Of a stretch of 64,000 bases of DNA, positions 42,738-52,325 are shown in pieces. The stretch is from an uncultured Gemmiger sp. (lineage in GTDB: Bacteria; Bacillota; Clostridia; Oscillospirales; Ruminococcaceae). The stretch is from assembly GCA_947631565.1 (NCBI GenBank), contig CANRLV010000005.1, positions 1 through 64,000 of the forward strand, written 5' to 3'. How positions within the stretch are numbered: the stretch's first letter is position 1; every line of letters begins with the position of its first letter. A program made the translations under genes and the position numbers. A model generated the notes under the pieces. It saw nothing but the letters and a program-made list of their open reading frames with translations, ran no database searches and was not told where the DNA came from.

Positions 42738-44969
42738 ATGCCGCAGGGAGAACTCTGCAAGCTGGAGGGCGTGGTCACCCATACCATCTTTGAGAATCCG
42801 GACACGGGCTACAGCGTGTTCGAGGTCGAATGCCACGGCACGCCGGTGGTGGTGGCGGGCACCGTGGGCAGTGTGGACAACGGTATGTCGGTGACGGTGT
42901 ACGGCCGCATGACCAACCACCGCACCTATGGCGAGCAGTTCGCCGCCGAGCGCTGCGAGGCCAGCCTGCCGGCCGACAGCGCCTCCATTTTGAGCTACCT
43001 GGCCAGCGGCGTCCTGCCGTATATCGGCCCCTCGACGGCGCGCAAGCTGGTCGAGACCTTCGGTGACGAGACGCTGACCGTCATCGCCTCCCAGCCCGAA
43101 AGGCTGTGTGCGCTGCGCGGCATCACGCCGCAGAAGGCCGCCGCCATCGCGGCCGAGTTCCGCCGCACCTACGGCGTGCGCGAGGTGGTGGCGTGGATGG
43201 CCCGGTACGGCCTTTCCGCCCAGCAGGCCGTGACCGCCTACCGTACCTTCGGCCCCGGGACCGTGCAGGCGCTCGAACAAAACCCCTACCTTTTGTGCGG
43301 CGAGCCGTTGTCGCTCAAGTTCAGCCAGGCGGATGCCATCGCCGCGCAGCTGCAGGTCGAGCAGGGCAGCGGGCTGCGGGTGGCGGCCGGGCTTTTATAT
43401 GCACTGCGCCACAACGCCGGCAACGGGCACACCTGCCTGCCGCGTGCAAAGCTCATCAAGACCGTGGCCGAGTTTTTGCGTGTGGAGCCGGACCGCATCG
43501 GCGATGTGCTGGACGGGATGCTGGCCAGCGGCGAGCTGCGCGCGCGCAGCTTTGGCGATGCCGCGTTCGTCTACCTGCCCGACCTGCTCATGGCCGAGGA
43601 GGACATCGCCGCCCGCCTGGCCGAGATCGCCGCCTACCCGACCGAGCCGCCCAAAACGCTTGAGACCGACATCCGGGTGCTGGAGCAGGCGCAGGGCGTT
43701 ACCTATGCCGAAGGCCAGCGTGCAGCCATCCGGCTGGCGCTGTCCAGCCGGGTGATGGTGCTGACCGGCGGCCCCGGCACCGGCAAGACGACCACCCTCA
43801 ACGCCATTTTGAGCCTGTACCAGGCCCGCTATGACCGTGTGGCCCTGTGCGCGCCGACGGGGCGCGCCGCCAAACGCCTGAGCGAGCTGACCGGGCACAG
43901 CGCCTCGACCATCCACCGCCTGCTGGAGGTCGACTACAGCTCCGGCCGGGTGCTGTTCGTCCACAACGAGAAGAACCTGCTGCCGTTTGATGTCATCATT
44001 CTGGACGAGATGAGCATGGTGGACGTCAAGCTGTTCCAGGCGCTGCTGGCCGCCTGCCGTCCGCACTGCCGCTTTGTTCTGGTCGGGGATGCCGACCAGC
44101 TGCCCAGCGTCGGGCCCGGCAACATTTTGAGCGAGATCCTGCAGGCCAACGTCCTGCCCACCGTGCGCCTGGACCATATCTTCCGCCAGGCGGAAAAGAG
44201 CCTGATCGTGCGCAACGCCCACCGCATCGTGGCCGGGCAGATGCCCCAAACGGGCGGGCGCGAGGATGATTTTTTCCTGCTGCCCTCTCTTGGCCTTGCC
44301 TGCCAGAAGCTCGTCTGCGACCTGGTCGCCGTGCGCTTGCCCAAAAGCTACGGCCTTGACCCCGTGCGGGATATCCAGGTCCTTTGCCCGAGCAAGCTCG
44401 GCCCCACCGGCAGCGTGGAGTTGAACCGCCGCTTACAGGACCTGCTCAACCCACCGGCCGCCGACAAGCCGCAGCTGGGTGGGGAGCAGGGCGGCCAAAA
44501 CAGCAAAATATTGCGTTTGGGCGACAAGGTGATGCAGATCAAAAACGACTATGACATCACCTTTGAGCGCAGCGGCGCCGAGGCGGGCGTGGGCGCCTAC
44601 AACGGCGACCTGGGCGTCATCACTGCCGTCGACACCGAGGCGCGCAGCGTCACGGTGCAGATGGACGACCGCCAATACCACTACACCGCCGACCAGCTGG
44701 ATGAGCTGGAGCCGGCCTACGCCGTGACCGTGCACAAGAGCCAGGGCTCGGAGTTCCCGGCCGTGGTGCTGCCGGCGGCGGACGTGCCGGCGCGGCTTTG
44801 CTACCGCAATCTGCTTTATACCGGGGTGACGCGGGCCCGCCGCCTGTGCATCGTGGCCGGGAACGAGCGCATTGTGGAAAAGATGGTCCAGAACGTCCGC
44901 CAGAACCTGCGCTACAGCGGCCTGCGCTATCTGCTGGCCGAGGCCGCGGACCGGGACGGCGGGGCATGA
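42738..44969 (+). CDS. recD2: ATP-dependent 5'-3' DNA helicase RecD2
   Basis: A 743-residue SF1B helicase. The N-terminal OB/helix-hairpin-helix region, absent from RecD of RecBCD, is followed by Walker A GGPGTGKTTT at about residues 343-352, motif II IILDEMSMVD, GDADQLPSVGPG, and the C-terminal YAVTVHKSQGSEFP and GVTRARRL motifs. RecD2 unwinds DNA 5'-3' without RecBC and acts in replication-fork repair. AGGGGGGTGA lies six bases before the ATG at 42738. The stop overlaps comF (ATGA). Confidence 0.94.
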   Translation: MPQGELCKLEGVVTHTIFENPDTGYSVFEVECHGTPVVVAGTVGSVDNGMSVTVYGRMTNHRTYGEQFAAERCEASLPADSASILSYLASGVLPYIGPSTARKLVETFGDETLTVIASQPERLCALRGITPQKAAAIAAEFRRTYGVREVVAWMARYGLSAQQAVTAYRTFGPGTVQALEQNPYLLCGEPLSLKFSQADAIAAQLQVEQGSGLRVAAGLLYALRHNAGNGHTCLPRAKLIKTVAEFLRVEPDRIGDVLDGMLASGELRARSFGDAAFVYLPDLLMAEEDIAARLAEIAAYPTEPPKTLETDIRVLEQAQGVTYAEGQRAAIRLALSSRVMVLTGGPGTGKTTTLNAILSLYQARYDRVALCAPTGRAAKRLSELTGHSASTIHRLLEVDYSSGRVLFVHNEKNLLPFDVIILDEMSMVDVKLFQALLAACRPHCRFVLVGDADQLPSVGPGNILSEILQANVLPTVRLDHIFRQAEKSLIVRNAHRIVAGQMPQTGGREDDFFLLPSLGLACQKLVCDLVAVRLPKSYGLDPVRDIQVLCPSKLGPTGSVELNRRLQDLLNPPAADKPQLGGEQGGQNSKILRLGDKVMQIKNDYDITFERSGAEAGVGAYNGDLGVITAVDTEARSVTVQMDDRQYHYTADQLDELEPAYAVTVHKSQGSEFPAVVLPAADVPARLCYRNLLYTGVTRARRLCIVAGNERIVEKMVQNVRQNLRYSGLRYLLAEAADRDGGA

Positions 44970-45724
44970 ACGCCGCCCGGCTGGCCGAGCGCGCGGCGGC
45001 ACTGCTCTGGCCGCGCCGCTGCCCCTTCTGCGGGGCCGTGCTGGGCGCGGATGCGGCCCTTGCCGCGGTCTGCCCGGACTGCAGGGCGGAAGAGCAGCGC
45101 CTGCGGCACACGCCGCCGCGCCTGCCGGAAACGGAGCATACGTTCACCGCGCTGTCGGCGGCCTTTGGCGGCTACTACTATGCCGGCGCCGTGCGCCATG
45201 CCATCCTGCTCTGCAAGCAGTACGAGAACCCCTGGTACGCGCGGGAGTTGGCGGATCTGTTGGCGGTGCGGGTGTTCGGCGCCATGCCGGCCAAAATGCC
45301 GGGCGGGCGCCCCGGCTACCAAAACCTGACCGGTCTGCCGCTGTTTGACGTGCTGGCGCCGGTACCGCCGCGCCCGGGCGGCGTCATGGCGGACAGCCTG
45401 CCCTATCAGCTGGCAAAGCGGCTTGGGCAGGTACTGGCGCTGCCGCTTGACCCGGTGCTGGTCATGACCCGCGCCAACCGGGAGCAAAAGGGTCTTGACA
45501 GGGCGGAGCGCCTGCGCAATGTGCGCGGCGCGTATGCCGCCAGACCCGGCACCGACCTGACCGGCCGGCGCGTGCTGCTGGTGGACGATATCATCACCAC
45601 CGGGGCCACGGTGTCGGTCTGCGCGCTGGCCCTGCAGCAGGCGGGCGCCGCGGACGTGGCGGCCCTCTGCCTGGCCGCCGACGAGGAATTGACGGTCGAA
45701 AAACGTACGGACGTAAAAACCTGA
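44966..45724 (+). CDS. ComF-family phosphoribosyltransferase-like protein
   Basis: A 252-residue ComF/GntX protein: an N-terminal four-Cys zinc finger (CPFCG ... CPDC) and the phosphoribosyltransferase signature VLLVDDIITTGATVS near residues 202-216, with the NREQKGLDRAERLRNV loop before it. In Bacillus ComFC takes part in DNA uptake; here it is next to recD2, so a role in DNA handling is plausible. The ATG overlaps the recD2 stop; the track ORF start is a shadow in recD2. Confidence 0.88.
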   Translation: MNAARLAERAAALLWPRRCPFCGAVLGADAALAAVCPDCRAEEQRLRHTPPRLPETEHTFTALSAAFGGYYYAGAVRHAILLCKQYENPWYARELADLLAVRVFGAMPAKMPGGRPGYQNLTGLPLFDVLAPVPPRPGGVMADSLPYQLAKRLGQVLALPLDPVLVMTRANREQKGLDRAERLRNVRGAYAARPGTDLTGRRVLLVDDIITTGATVSVCALALQQAGAADVAALCLAADEELTVEKRTDVKT

Positions 45725-45742
45725 CAGGAGCAGCAAAAGCCC

Positions 45743-46795
45743 ATGAAACAGCAGGACATCGGTATCGACCTTGGTACCAGCTCCATCATCATCGCCACGC
45801 AGGCGCAGGGCGTCATCTTCACGCAGCCCAGCATCGGCGCGGTGGATACCCGCACCAACACCGTCATCGCGGTGGGGGAGCAAGCGCTGCGCATGGTGGG
45901 GCGCGTGCCCTCGTATATCGATATCATCCGCCCACTCAAGGACGGCATCATCCAGGACCACCGCATGACCAACGAGCTCATCATCCGCTACATGAGCGAG
46001 GTCTGCCCCTCGCGCCTGGTCAAGCCCCGGGTGGCGGTGTGTGTGCCGGCGGCCATCACCGGCGTTGAGGCCGATGCCGTGGTCGAGGCCGTGATGAGCG
46101 CCGGCGCCCGCAGCGTCTATCTGATCGACGAGCCGGTGGCGGCGGCGCTCGGCGCCGGGGTCGACACCGCCACACCGCGCGGGTGCATGGTCATCGACAT
46201 CGGCGGCGGCTCCACCGACATCGCCGTCATCAGCATGGGCGGGCGGGTGCAGGCCGCCAGCCTGCCGGTGGCCGGCAACGCCTTTGACAATGCCATCGCC
46301 CAGTGGGTGCAGGAACGGTATGACCTTTCCGTCGGCCCGCTGACGGCCGAGGCGCTCAAAAAGCAGGTCGCCTGCTGCACCCGCAGTGAGTTCGAGGGCG
46401 TGATGGAGGTGCGCGGGCACAGCTGGCAGACCGACCTGCCGGCCCGGCAGTTGGTCTATACCCGCGACCTGTACGCCCCCGTGCAGGAGCTGGCGGCGCA
46501 GATCGCCGCCGCGGCCCACGGTGTGCTGGAGGCAACGCCACCGGAGCTCGCCGCCGACGTGGCCGAGACCGGCGTGCTGCTGACCGGCGGCGGCAGTATG
46601 CTGCGCGGCCTGGCCGCTTATCTGGCCGGGGAGCTCAAGGTGAACGTATCGCTGGCGCCCGACCCGATCAACTGTGTGGCCCGCGGCACGGCGGCGAGCC
46701 TGACCTTAGGCAAAGAGCTCTCGGCCGGCTTCAAGGATGCCACCCCCAAGGGCTGGCGCGGGACCTTTGCCGGCAGTACGCAGGACTTTATTTGA
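45743..46795 (+). CDS. mreB: Rod shape-determining protein MreB/Mbl-type
   Basis: A 350-residue bacterial actin: phosphate-1 IGIDLGTSSIIIA at residues 6-18, phosphate-2 VIDIGGGSTDIAVIS at about 153-167, and adenosine motif LLTGGGSMLRGLAAYL at about 278-293. MreB filaments guide cell-wall synthesis. No mreC/mreD follow, so this may be an additional, Mbl-like copy; expansion of MreB paralogues is known in Firmicutes. AGGAG precedes the ATG by 12 bases. Confidence 0.88.
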   Translation: MKQQDIGIDLGTSSIIIATQAQGVIFTQPSIGAVDTRTNTVIAVGEQALRMVGRVPSYIDIIRPLKDGIIQDHRMTNELIIRYMSEVCPSRLVKPRVAVCVPAAITGVEADAVVEAVMSAGARSVYLIDEPVAAALGAGVDTATPRGCMVIDIGGGSTDIAVISMGGRVQAASLPVAGNAFDNAIAQWVQERYDLSVGPLTAEALKKQVACCTRSEFEGVMEVRGHSWQTDLPARQLVYTRDLYAPVQELAAQIAAAAHGVLEATPPELAADVAETGVLLTGGGSMLRGLAAYLAGELKVNVSLAPDPINCVARGTAASLTLGKELSAGFKDATPKGWRGTFAGSTQDFI

Positions 46796-46808
46796 GAGGG
46801 GAAAGCAT

Positions 46809-47297
46809 ATGGAGATCACGGTGCGCGGCTATACGCCCGCCGACGAGGCCGCGATGATCGCTATCTGGAACCAGGTCGTTGAGGATGGCGTTGCTTTCCC
46901 GCAGGAAGAAACGCTTACCGCCGGGACCGGCAAGGATTTTTTTGCTGCCCAGACCCACTGCGGCGTGGCCGTGGATGCGGCGGGCGACGTTGTGGGGATG
47001 TACATCCTGCACCCCAACAACGTTGGGCGCTGCGGGCACATCGCCAACGCCAGCTATGCGGTGGACAGGCACCGCCGCTGCGAGCACATCGGCGAGAAAT
47101 TGGTGCTAGACAGTCTTGCCGAGGCCAAGGCGCACGGCTTCGGCCTCGTGCAGTTCAATGCCGTGGTCGCCTCCAACCTCCATGCCCGGCACCTGTATGA
47201 ACGGCTTGGCTTTGTGCAGCTCGGGACCGTTCCCAAGGGTTTCCGCTGCAAGGACGGCCATTTTGAGGACATCTGCCCCTACTATCATATGCTTTGA
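46809..47297 (+). CDS. GNAT-family N-acetyltransferase
   Basis: A 162-residue acetyltransferase with the GNAT fold: ITVRGYTPADEAAMIAIWNQVVEDGVAFP at the N-terminus, the acetyl-CoA loop region VDRHRRCEHIGEKLVLDSL, and LHARHLYERLGFVQLGTVPKGFR, as in phosphinothricin/amine acetyltransferases. The substrate is unknown. Good ribosome site GAGGGGAAAG before the ATG; it lies 14 bases after mreB and 14 before pcrA, so the three could be one operon. Confidence 0.85.
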   Translation: MEITVRGYTPADEAAMIAIWNQVVEDGVAFPQEETLTAGTGKDFFAAQTHCGVAVDAAGDVVGMYILHPNNVGRCGHIANASYAVDRHRRCEHIGEKLVLDSLAEAKAHGFGLVQFNAVVASNLHARHLYERLGFVQLGTVPKGFRCKDGHFEDICPYYHML

Positions 47298-47311
47298 GGA
47301 GAATCGACCCT

Positions 47312-49906
47312 ATGCCCGCATCCCGGACCAAACTGGAGAATGAATTTATCGCCCTGCGCGACCGTTATATCGAAAATTGCTTTGCCAAGCTCAACGATAA
47401 GCAGCGCGAGGCCGTGTTCGCCACCGAGGGCCCGCTGCTGATTTTGGCCGGCGCCGGCTCGGGCAAGACCACGGTGCTCGTCAACCGCATCGCCAATCTC
47501 ATCCGCTTCGGCCGCGCCCACGGCAGCCGCGAGCTGGCCCGCCCGGCCACGGAGCAGGATCTTGCACAGCTGCGCACCTGCCTTATGTGCGCGCAGCCGC
47601 TGCCGCAGGAGCTGCAGGGGCTGCTGGCCGTGGCGCCGGTGCGCCCGTGGAACATCCTGGCCATCACCTTTACCAACAAGGCGGCCGGGGAGCTGAAGGA
47701 GCGCCTGAACGGGATGCTGGGGCAGACGATGGGCGGCGACGTGCAGGCGTCCACCTTCCATTCCGCCTGCGTGCGCATCCTGCGCCGGGACGCCGAGCGT
47801 ATCGGCTGGCCCAAGAGCTTTACCATCTATGACGCCGACGACCAGCTGCGGGTGATGAAGCAGCTGTACAAGGACCTGCTCATCGACGACAAGTTCCTGC
47901 CGCCCAAATCGGCGATCGGGCAGATCAGCCGTTTCAAGGACCAGCTGCTCTCGCCGCAGGAGGTGGCGGCCCAGCCCGCCGCCAACACCAAGGCGGCGCT
48001 CGTGGCCAGGATCTATACCGCCTATGCGGACCGCCTGCACACGGCCGGCGCGATGGATTTTGACGACCTTATTTATCATACCGTGCGGATGCTGCAAACT
48101 GACGCCGAGGCGCGGGAATATTACCAAAACAAATTCCGCTATGTGCTGGTGGACGAGTACCAGGACACCAGCGTCGCCCAGTTCCATCTCGTGCGGCTGC
48201 TCGGCGGCGGGACCAACAACGTCTGTGTCGTCGGTGACGACGACCAGTCCATCTACCGCTTCCGCGGCGCCACCATCGAGAACATCCTGAATTTTGAGCA
48301 GGTGTTCAGCGGCGCGCGGGTCATCCGGCTGGAACAGAATTACCGTTCCACCTCCAATATTTTGGACGCTGCCAACAGCGTCATCAAAAACAACTGCGGC
48401 CGCAAGGGCAAAACGCTGTGGACGCGCAACGGCAGCGGCGCCAAGGTGCACCACTATACCGCCGCCAGTGAGCAGGACGAGGCCAGCCACATCGCCGAGG
48501 TCATCGGCGCGCACCTGAAAACCGGCGCGCACCTGCGCGACCATGCCGTGCTCTACCGCATGAACGCGCAGTCCGGCCCCATCGAAACCTATTTCGCCCG
48601 CGCCGGCATCCCGTACCGCATCATCGGCGGGCAGCGCTTCTTTGACCGCAAGGAGGTCAAGGACATCAACAGCTATCTGGCCGTCATCGCCAACCCGCGC
48701 GACGATGTCCGCCTGCGCCGCATCATCAATGAACCGGCGCGCAAGATCGGCGGCACGACGGTGGACAAGGTGGCCGAGCTGGCGGTCCAAAACGGCGTGC
48801 CGATGCTGGACATCATCGCTCATGCGGCGCAGTACCCGGACCTGGGCCGCGCCGCCCCGGCGCTGGGCAAATTCCACGCCATGTACCGCGAGCTGTGCGC
48901 CTTGGTTGGGACCGAGCCACTCGAACGCTTCGTGGCCGACGTCATCGAGAAGACCGGCTATGAGGAGATGCTCAAGGCGCAGGGCGAGGAGGGGGAGACG
49001 AGGCTGGAAAACCTCGGCCAGCTCATCAACTCGGTCAAGGAATATGCCGACCAGAACGGTGACGAGGCGACGCTGTCCGGCTTTTTGGAGCAGGTGGCCC
49101 TCATCGCGGACATCGACAGCTATGACGAAAATTCCGACAACGTCACGCTGATGACGATGCACTCCGCCAAGGGGCTGGAATTCCCGTATGTGTTCATCGT
49201 CGGCATGGAGGAGGGCGTTTTCCCGGGCGAGCTCTCCCGCTACAACGAGGAGGACATGGAGGAGGAACGCCGCCTTTGCTACGTCGGCATCACACGCGCC
49301 AAAAAAGAGCTGTATCTGTCCTCGGCGCGTATGCGGATGATCTTCGGCCAGACGCGCCGCAACCCGCCCTCCTGCTTTTTGGAGGAGATCGACCCCGACC
49401 TCGTCGAGGCGACCGAGAGCCCGGAGCTTGGCTTTGGCGGCTTCGGCGGCGGGTACGGCGCCTACAGCCCGGCCGTGCCCGGCGGGCACAGCGGCTATTC
49501 CGGGTATTCGGGCGCCGGCCGCGGGTACCTGAACGGCGAGTACAACCGCGGCTGGAGCGTCGGGCGCAGCGGCTTTGCCTCCGGCGGGCACGAAAGCCCG
49601 CGCGCCGACGGCGGCCGCCGCGCGCCGGGGCCGCGCTACATGGGTCACGGCCCGGCCGTGCCGGCCGGCGCCGGGGCAGGGGGCGGCAGCACGACGCTGG
49701 CCGCCATGCAGGCCCGAACGGCGCCCAAAAAGAAGGTCGGGACCTTTGCCCCCGGCGACGTCGTCGAGCACAAGGTGTTTGGCCGCGGCGTGGTGTTGGC
49801 GGCCACCCCCATCGCCGGGGACTGCATCGTCGAGATACGGTTCGACAAGGTCGGCGTCAAAAAAACCATGGCCAACTACGCGCCGCTGACAAAAATCGAG
49901 GAGTAA
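47312..49906 (+). CDS. pcrA: ATP-dependent DNA helicase PcrA/UvrD
   Basis: An 864-residue SF1A 3'-5' helicase. Walker A AGAGSGKTTVLV at about residues 47-58, motif II VLVDEYQDTS, GDDDQSIYRFRGA, QNYRSTSNI, TMHSAKGLEFPYVF and GITRAKKEL are intact, and the C-terminal VGVKKTMANYAPL matches PcrA. Two oddities: about 45 residues with CLMCAQPLPQ inserted between motifs I and Ia, and a Gly/Tyr/Ser-rich linker at about residues 705-790 before the C-terminal fold. It acts in repair and replication. GAGGAGAA lies before the ATG at 47312. Confidence 0.94.
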   Translation: MPASRTKLENEFIALRDRYIENCFAKLNDKQREAVFATEGPLLILAGAGSGKTTVLVNRIANLIRFGRAHGSRELARPATEQDLAQLRTCLMCAQPLPQELQGLLAVAPVRPWNILAITFTNKAAGELKERLNGMLGQTMGGDVQASTFHSACVRILRRDAERIGWPKSFTIYDADDQLRVMKQLYKDLLIDDKFLPPKSAIGQISRFKDQLLSPQEVAAQPAANTKAALVARIYTAYADRLHTAGAMDFDDLIYHTVRMLQTDAEAREYYQNKFRYVLVDEYQDTSVAQFHLVRLLGGGTNNVCVVGDDDQSIYRFRGATIENILNFEQVFSGARVIRLEQNYRSTSNILDAANSVIKNNCGRKGKTLWTRNGSGAKVHHYTAASEQDEASHIAEVIGAHLKTGAHLRDHAVLYRMNAQSGPIETYFARAGIPYRIIGGQRFFDRKEVKDINSYLAVIANPRDDVRLRRIINEPARKIGGTTVDKVAELAVQNGVPMLDIIAHAAQYPDLGRAAPALGKFHAMYRELCALVGTEPLERFVADVIEKTGYEEMLKAQGEEGETRLENLGQLINSVKEYADQNGDEATLSGFLEQVALIADIDSYDENSDNVTLMTMHSAKGLEFPYVFIVGMEEGVFPGELSRYNEEDMEEERRLCYVGITRAKKELYLSSARMRMIFGQTRRNPPSCFLEEIDPDLVEATESPELGFGGFGGGYGAYSPAVPGGHSGYSGYSGAGRGYLNGEYNRGWSVGRSGFASGGHESPRADGGRRAPGPRYMGHGPAVPAGAGAGGGSTTLAAMQARTAPKKKVGTFAPGDVVEHKVFGRGVVLAATPIAGDCIVEIRFDKVGVKKTMANYAPLTKIEE

Positions 49907-49934
49907 GCTCGTCTATACAAGGAGGGGAGACCCC

Positions 49935-50717
49935 ATGCTCGTCAAGCTCATCGCCCACACCAACGACCCCGAGAGGACCATCGCGGCGGCGGCCAAGCTC
50001 TGCTATTCCGACGCCCACATCGAGACGCTGCTCGACGGCCTGACGCCGGAAAAGACCGCCGCGTTCCTGCAAACGCTGTCGGACCTCGGGCACGCCTCGC
50101 CCATTGAGCACGCCAGCTTCACCTTTGGCGTCGAGGGCGTCTCGCGCACGTTCCTCGCGCAGGTCACGCGGCACCGCATCGCCTCCTTCAGCGTGCAGAG
50201 CCAGCGCTATGTGCGCCTCGAAGATTTCCGCTATGTCATCCCGCCCGAGGTCGCGGCCATCCCGGTGGCCAAGGCCCGATTCATCGCGGCGATGGATGCC
50301 GACGCGGCCAAATATCTCGAGCTCGTCAAAGCACTGGAGGAGGCCCACACACAGCGCCTGCTGGCCGCCGGCATGGAGGAGAAGGCCGCCCGCCGCGCCG
50401 CCGGCAAGCAGGCCAACGAGGACGCGCGCTTCGTGCTGCCCAACGCCTGCGAGACCAAGATGGTGCTGACGATGAACTGCCGCAGCCTGCTCAACTTTTT
50501 CAACCTGCGCTGCTGTGAGCGCGCCCAGTGGGAGATACGCGCCGTCGCCGACGAGATGCTGCGCCTGGTGCTGCCGCTGGCCCCGCACATTTTCGCCGCC
50601 GCCGGGCCTCGCTGCCTGACCGGCCCCTGCCCGGAGGGCAAGATGTGCTGCGGCCGGCAAAAGGCCGTGCGCGACAAATACGCCAAGCTGAAAGAAGAGG
50701 CCTTGCAAAATGGGTAA
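49935..50717 (+). CDS. thyX: Flavin-dependent thymidylate synthase ThyX
   Basis: A 260-residue ThyX with the signature RHRIASFSVQSQRY (RHRxxSxxxxSxR) at about residues 77-90. It methylates dUMP to dTMP using FAD and NADPH with methylene-tetrahydrofolate. The C-terminus carries extra cysteines (CLTGPCPEGKMCC). GGAGGGGAG precedes the ATG. It overlaps tmk by 8 bases; the pair makes dTMP and then dTDP. Confidence 0.95.
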   Translation: MLVKLIAHTNDPERTIAAAAKLCYSDAHIETLLDGLTPEKTAAFLQTLSDLGHASPIEHASFTFGVEGVSRTFLAQVTRHRIASFSVQSQRYVRLEDFRYVIPPEVAAIPVAKARFIAAMDADAAKYLELVKALEEAHTQRLLAAGMEEKAARRAAGKQANEDARFVLPNACETKMVLTMNCRSLLNFFNLRCCERAQWEIRAVADEMLRLVLPLAPHIFAAAGPRCLTGPCPEGKMCCGRQKAVRDKYAKLKEEALQNG

Positions 50718-51384
50718 GCTCATCATTCTGGAGGGGCTGGACGGTTCCGGCAAGGGCACCCAGGCGGCGCTGCTGGCCGACGCACTGGCCGCGCAGGGCC
50801 GTAAGCTGCGCAAGATCACCTTCCCCAACTATGCCAGTGATTCCTCGGCGCTGGTCAAGATGTACCTGGCCGGGCAGTTCGGCCAAAGGCCGGACGATGT
50901 GAACGGCTACGCGGCCAGCGCCTTTTATGCCGTGGACCGCTACGCCGGCTACAAATCGGATTGGGGCGCGTTTTACGAGGCCGGCGGCCTGCTCATTGCC
51001 GACCGCTACACCACCTCCAACGCCGTGCACCAGTGCGCCAAGTGCCAGCGCGCGCAGTGGGACGACTTTTTGCGGTGGCTGTTTGACTTTGAGTACCAAA
51101 AGCTCGGCCTGCCGGCGCCGGACGCCGTGCTTTATCTGGCCGTGGACCCGGAGGTCTCGCAGCGGCTGATGAGTGGGCGTTACCATGGCGACGAGAGCAA
51201 AAAGGACATCCAGGAGCGCGATACCGAGTACCTGGCCCGCGCCCGCGCGGCAGCGGAATACTGCGCGGCAGCTCTGGGGTGGCGGCGCGTGGAGTGCACG
51301 GCAGAGCAAAACGGCAAAAAAAGTATGCGCTCACAGCAGGATATCCACCTGGAAATACTTGCACAACTGGCGGATATCCTGTAA
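50710..51384 (+). CDS. tmk: Thymidylate kinase
   Basis: A 224-residue dTMP kinase: P-loop GLDGSGKGTQAALLADAL at residues 9-26, the DRY-type ADRYTTSNAVHQ motif at about residues 97-108, and the C-terminal LID region with Arg-rich SGRYHGDESKKDIQERD. It phosphorylates dTMP to dTDP. The P-loop DGSGKGTQ with an AK-like lid suggests a clostridial subtype somewhat different from E. coli Tmk. The start overlaps thyX, giving co-expression of consecutive pathway steps. Confidence 0.9.
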   Translation: MGKLIILEGLDGSGKGTQAALLADALAAQGRKLRKITFPNYASDSSALVKMYLAGQFGQRPDDVNGYAASAFYAVDRYAGYKSDWGAFYEAGGLLIADRYTTSNAVHQCAKCQRAQWDDFLRWLFDFEYQKLGLPAPDAVLYLAVDPEVSQRLMSGRYHGDESKKDIQERDTEYLARARAAAEYCAAALGWRRVECTAEQNGKKSMRSQQDIHLEILAQLADIL

Positions 51385-51425
51385 AATCATAGGGTACGGC
51401 ATTTTGCCGCGGGAAGGAAAAGCCC

Positions 51426-52250
51426 ATGCTGCGCAAGGCGACCGAACAGGATATCCGCCCCCTGGCCGCGCTGCGCGCCGAGGCCTTTGGCGAGACGCCG
51501 GCCGCGGCCGAGACTTGGCTGCGGGAGGTCGCCGGCCTTGACAACCTGCTGCTGGTGGAGCAGGGCACAGCACCCGCAGCGCCGGCAGCCGCCTTGGCCC
51601 TTGTCCCGGTGCGCGGCGCCGCCCGCCGCGGCTTCTGGCTGGCGATGGCCGTCACCGCGCCGTCCCGGCGCGGGCAGGGCCTGATGGGCCGCCTGCTGCG
51701 GGACGTGCTGCGCGCCTGCAGGGCCGGCGGCTATGCCTTTGCGGCGGCCGCCCCGCCTGACGAGCGGGCCCGCGCCTTTTTGCGCCGCTGCGGCTTTGCC
51801 GATGCCTTTGGCCTGCGTCTGGTGGAAAAGAACATCCCCCAAAATCTGTTCGCCCGCGCCGATTTTGACACCATGACCGTGCGCGAGCTGCTGGCCTGCC
51901 GTGAGCACTGCCAGCCGCGCAGCATCCTGCTGCCGGAGCAAACGATGGCCGGGCTCATCACACGGCTGTACCGGCACGGTGCCACCGTGGCGAGCACGCA
52001 GCAGGGCTACGGGATATACTATACAGCGAACGGATGCCTGTATTTCCCGGAGCTGGAGGCCGAGAGCGACCGCGCCGCCGACACGCTGCTGCAGGCTGTG
52101 CGGGAGCGCACCGGGCGCACGCGCGCCAAGATCCTGCTCAGCGAGGCGCAGCCCTTGTATATGGGCCTTGGCAAGCGGCGGCCCTACGGCATGGTCTGTA
52201 CCCTGCAGCCGCCGCTGCCCGTGCATGAGATGGACCTGCGTGTCTATTGA
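51426..52250 (+). CDS. GNAT acetyltransferase with C-terminal extension
   Basis: A 274-residue protein with an N-terminal GNAT domain: MAVTAPSRRGQGLMGRLLRDVL at about residues 75-96 contains the acetyl-CoA-binding R-R-G-Q-G-L-M loop. The second half (from about residue 145) resembles the duplicated or sterol-carrier-like half of Eis-type and other fused acetyltransferases. The substrate is unknown. It follows tmk by 41 bases with GGAAGGAAAAG before the ATG. Confidence 0.78.
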   Translation: MLRKATEQDIRPLAALRAEAFGETPAAAETWLREVAGLDNLLLVEQGTAPAAPAAALALVPVRGAARRGFWLAMAVTAPSRRGQGLMGRLLRDVLRACRAGGYAFAAAAPPDERARAFLRRCGFADAFGLRLVEKNIPQNLFARADFDTMTVRELLACREHCQPRSILLPEQTMAGLITRLYRHGATVASTQQGYGIYYTANGCLYFPELEAESDRAADTLLQAVRERTGRTRAKILLSEAQPLYMGLGKRRPYGMVCTLQPPLPVHEMDLRVY

Positions 52251-52325
52251 CCGCGATACGACAAAATACAGAGGACAACAAAACGATGCCCGCGGCCGGC
52301 TGCCGGGGCAAAGGAGTGGATGGTT

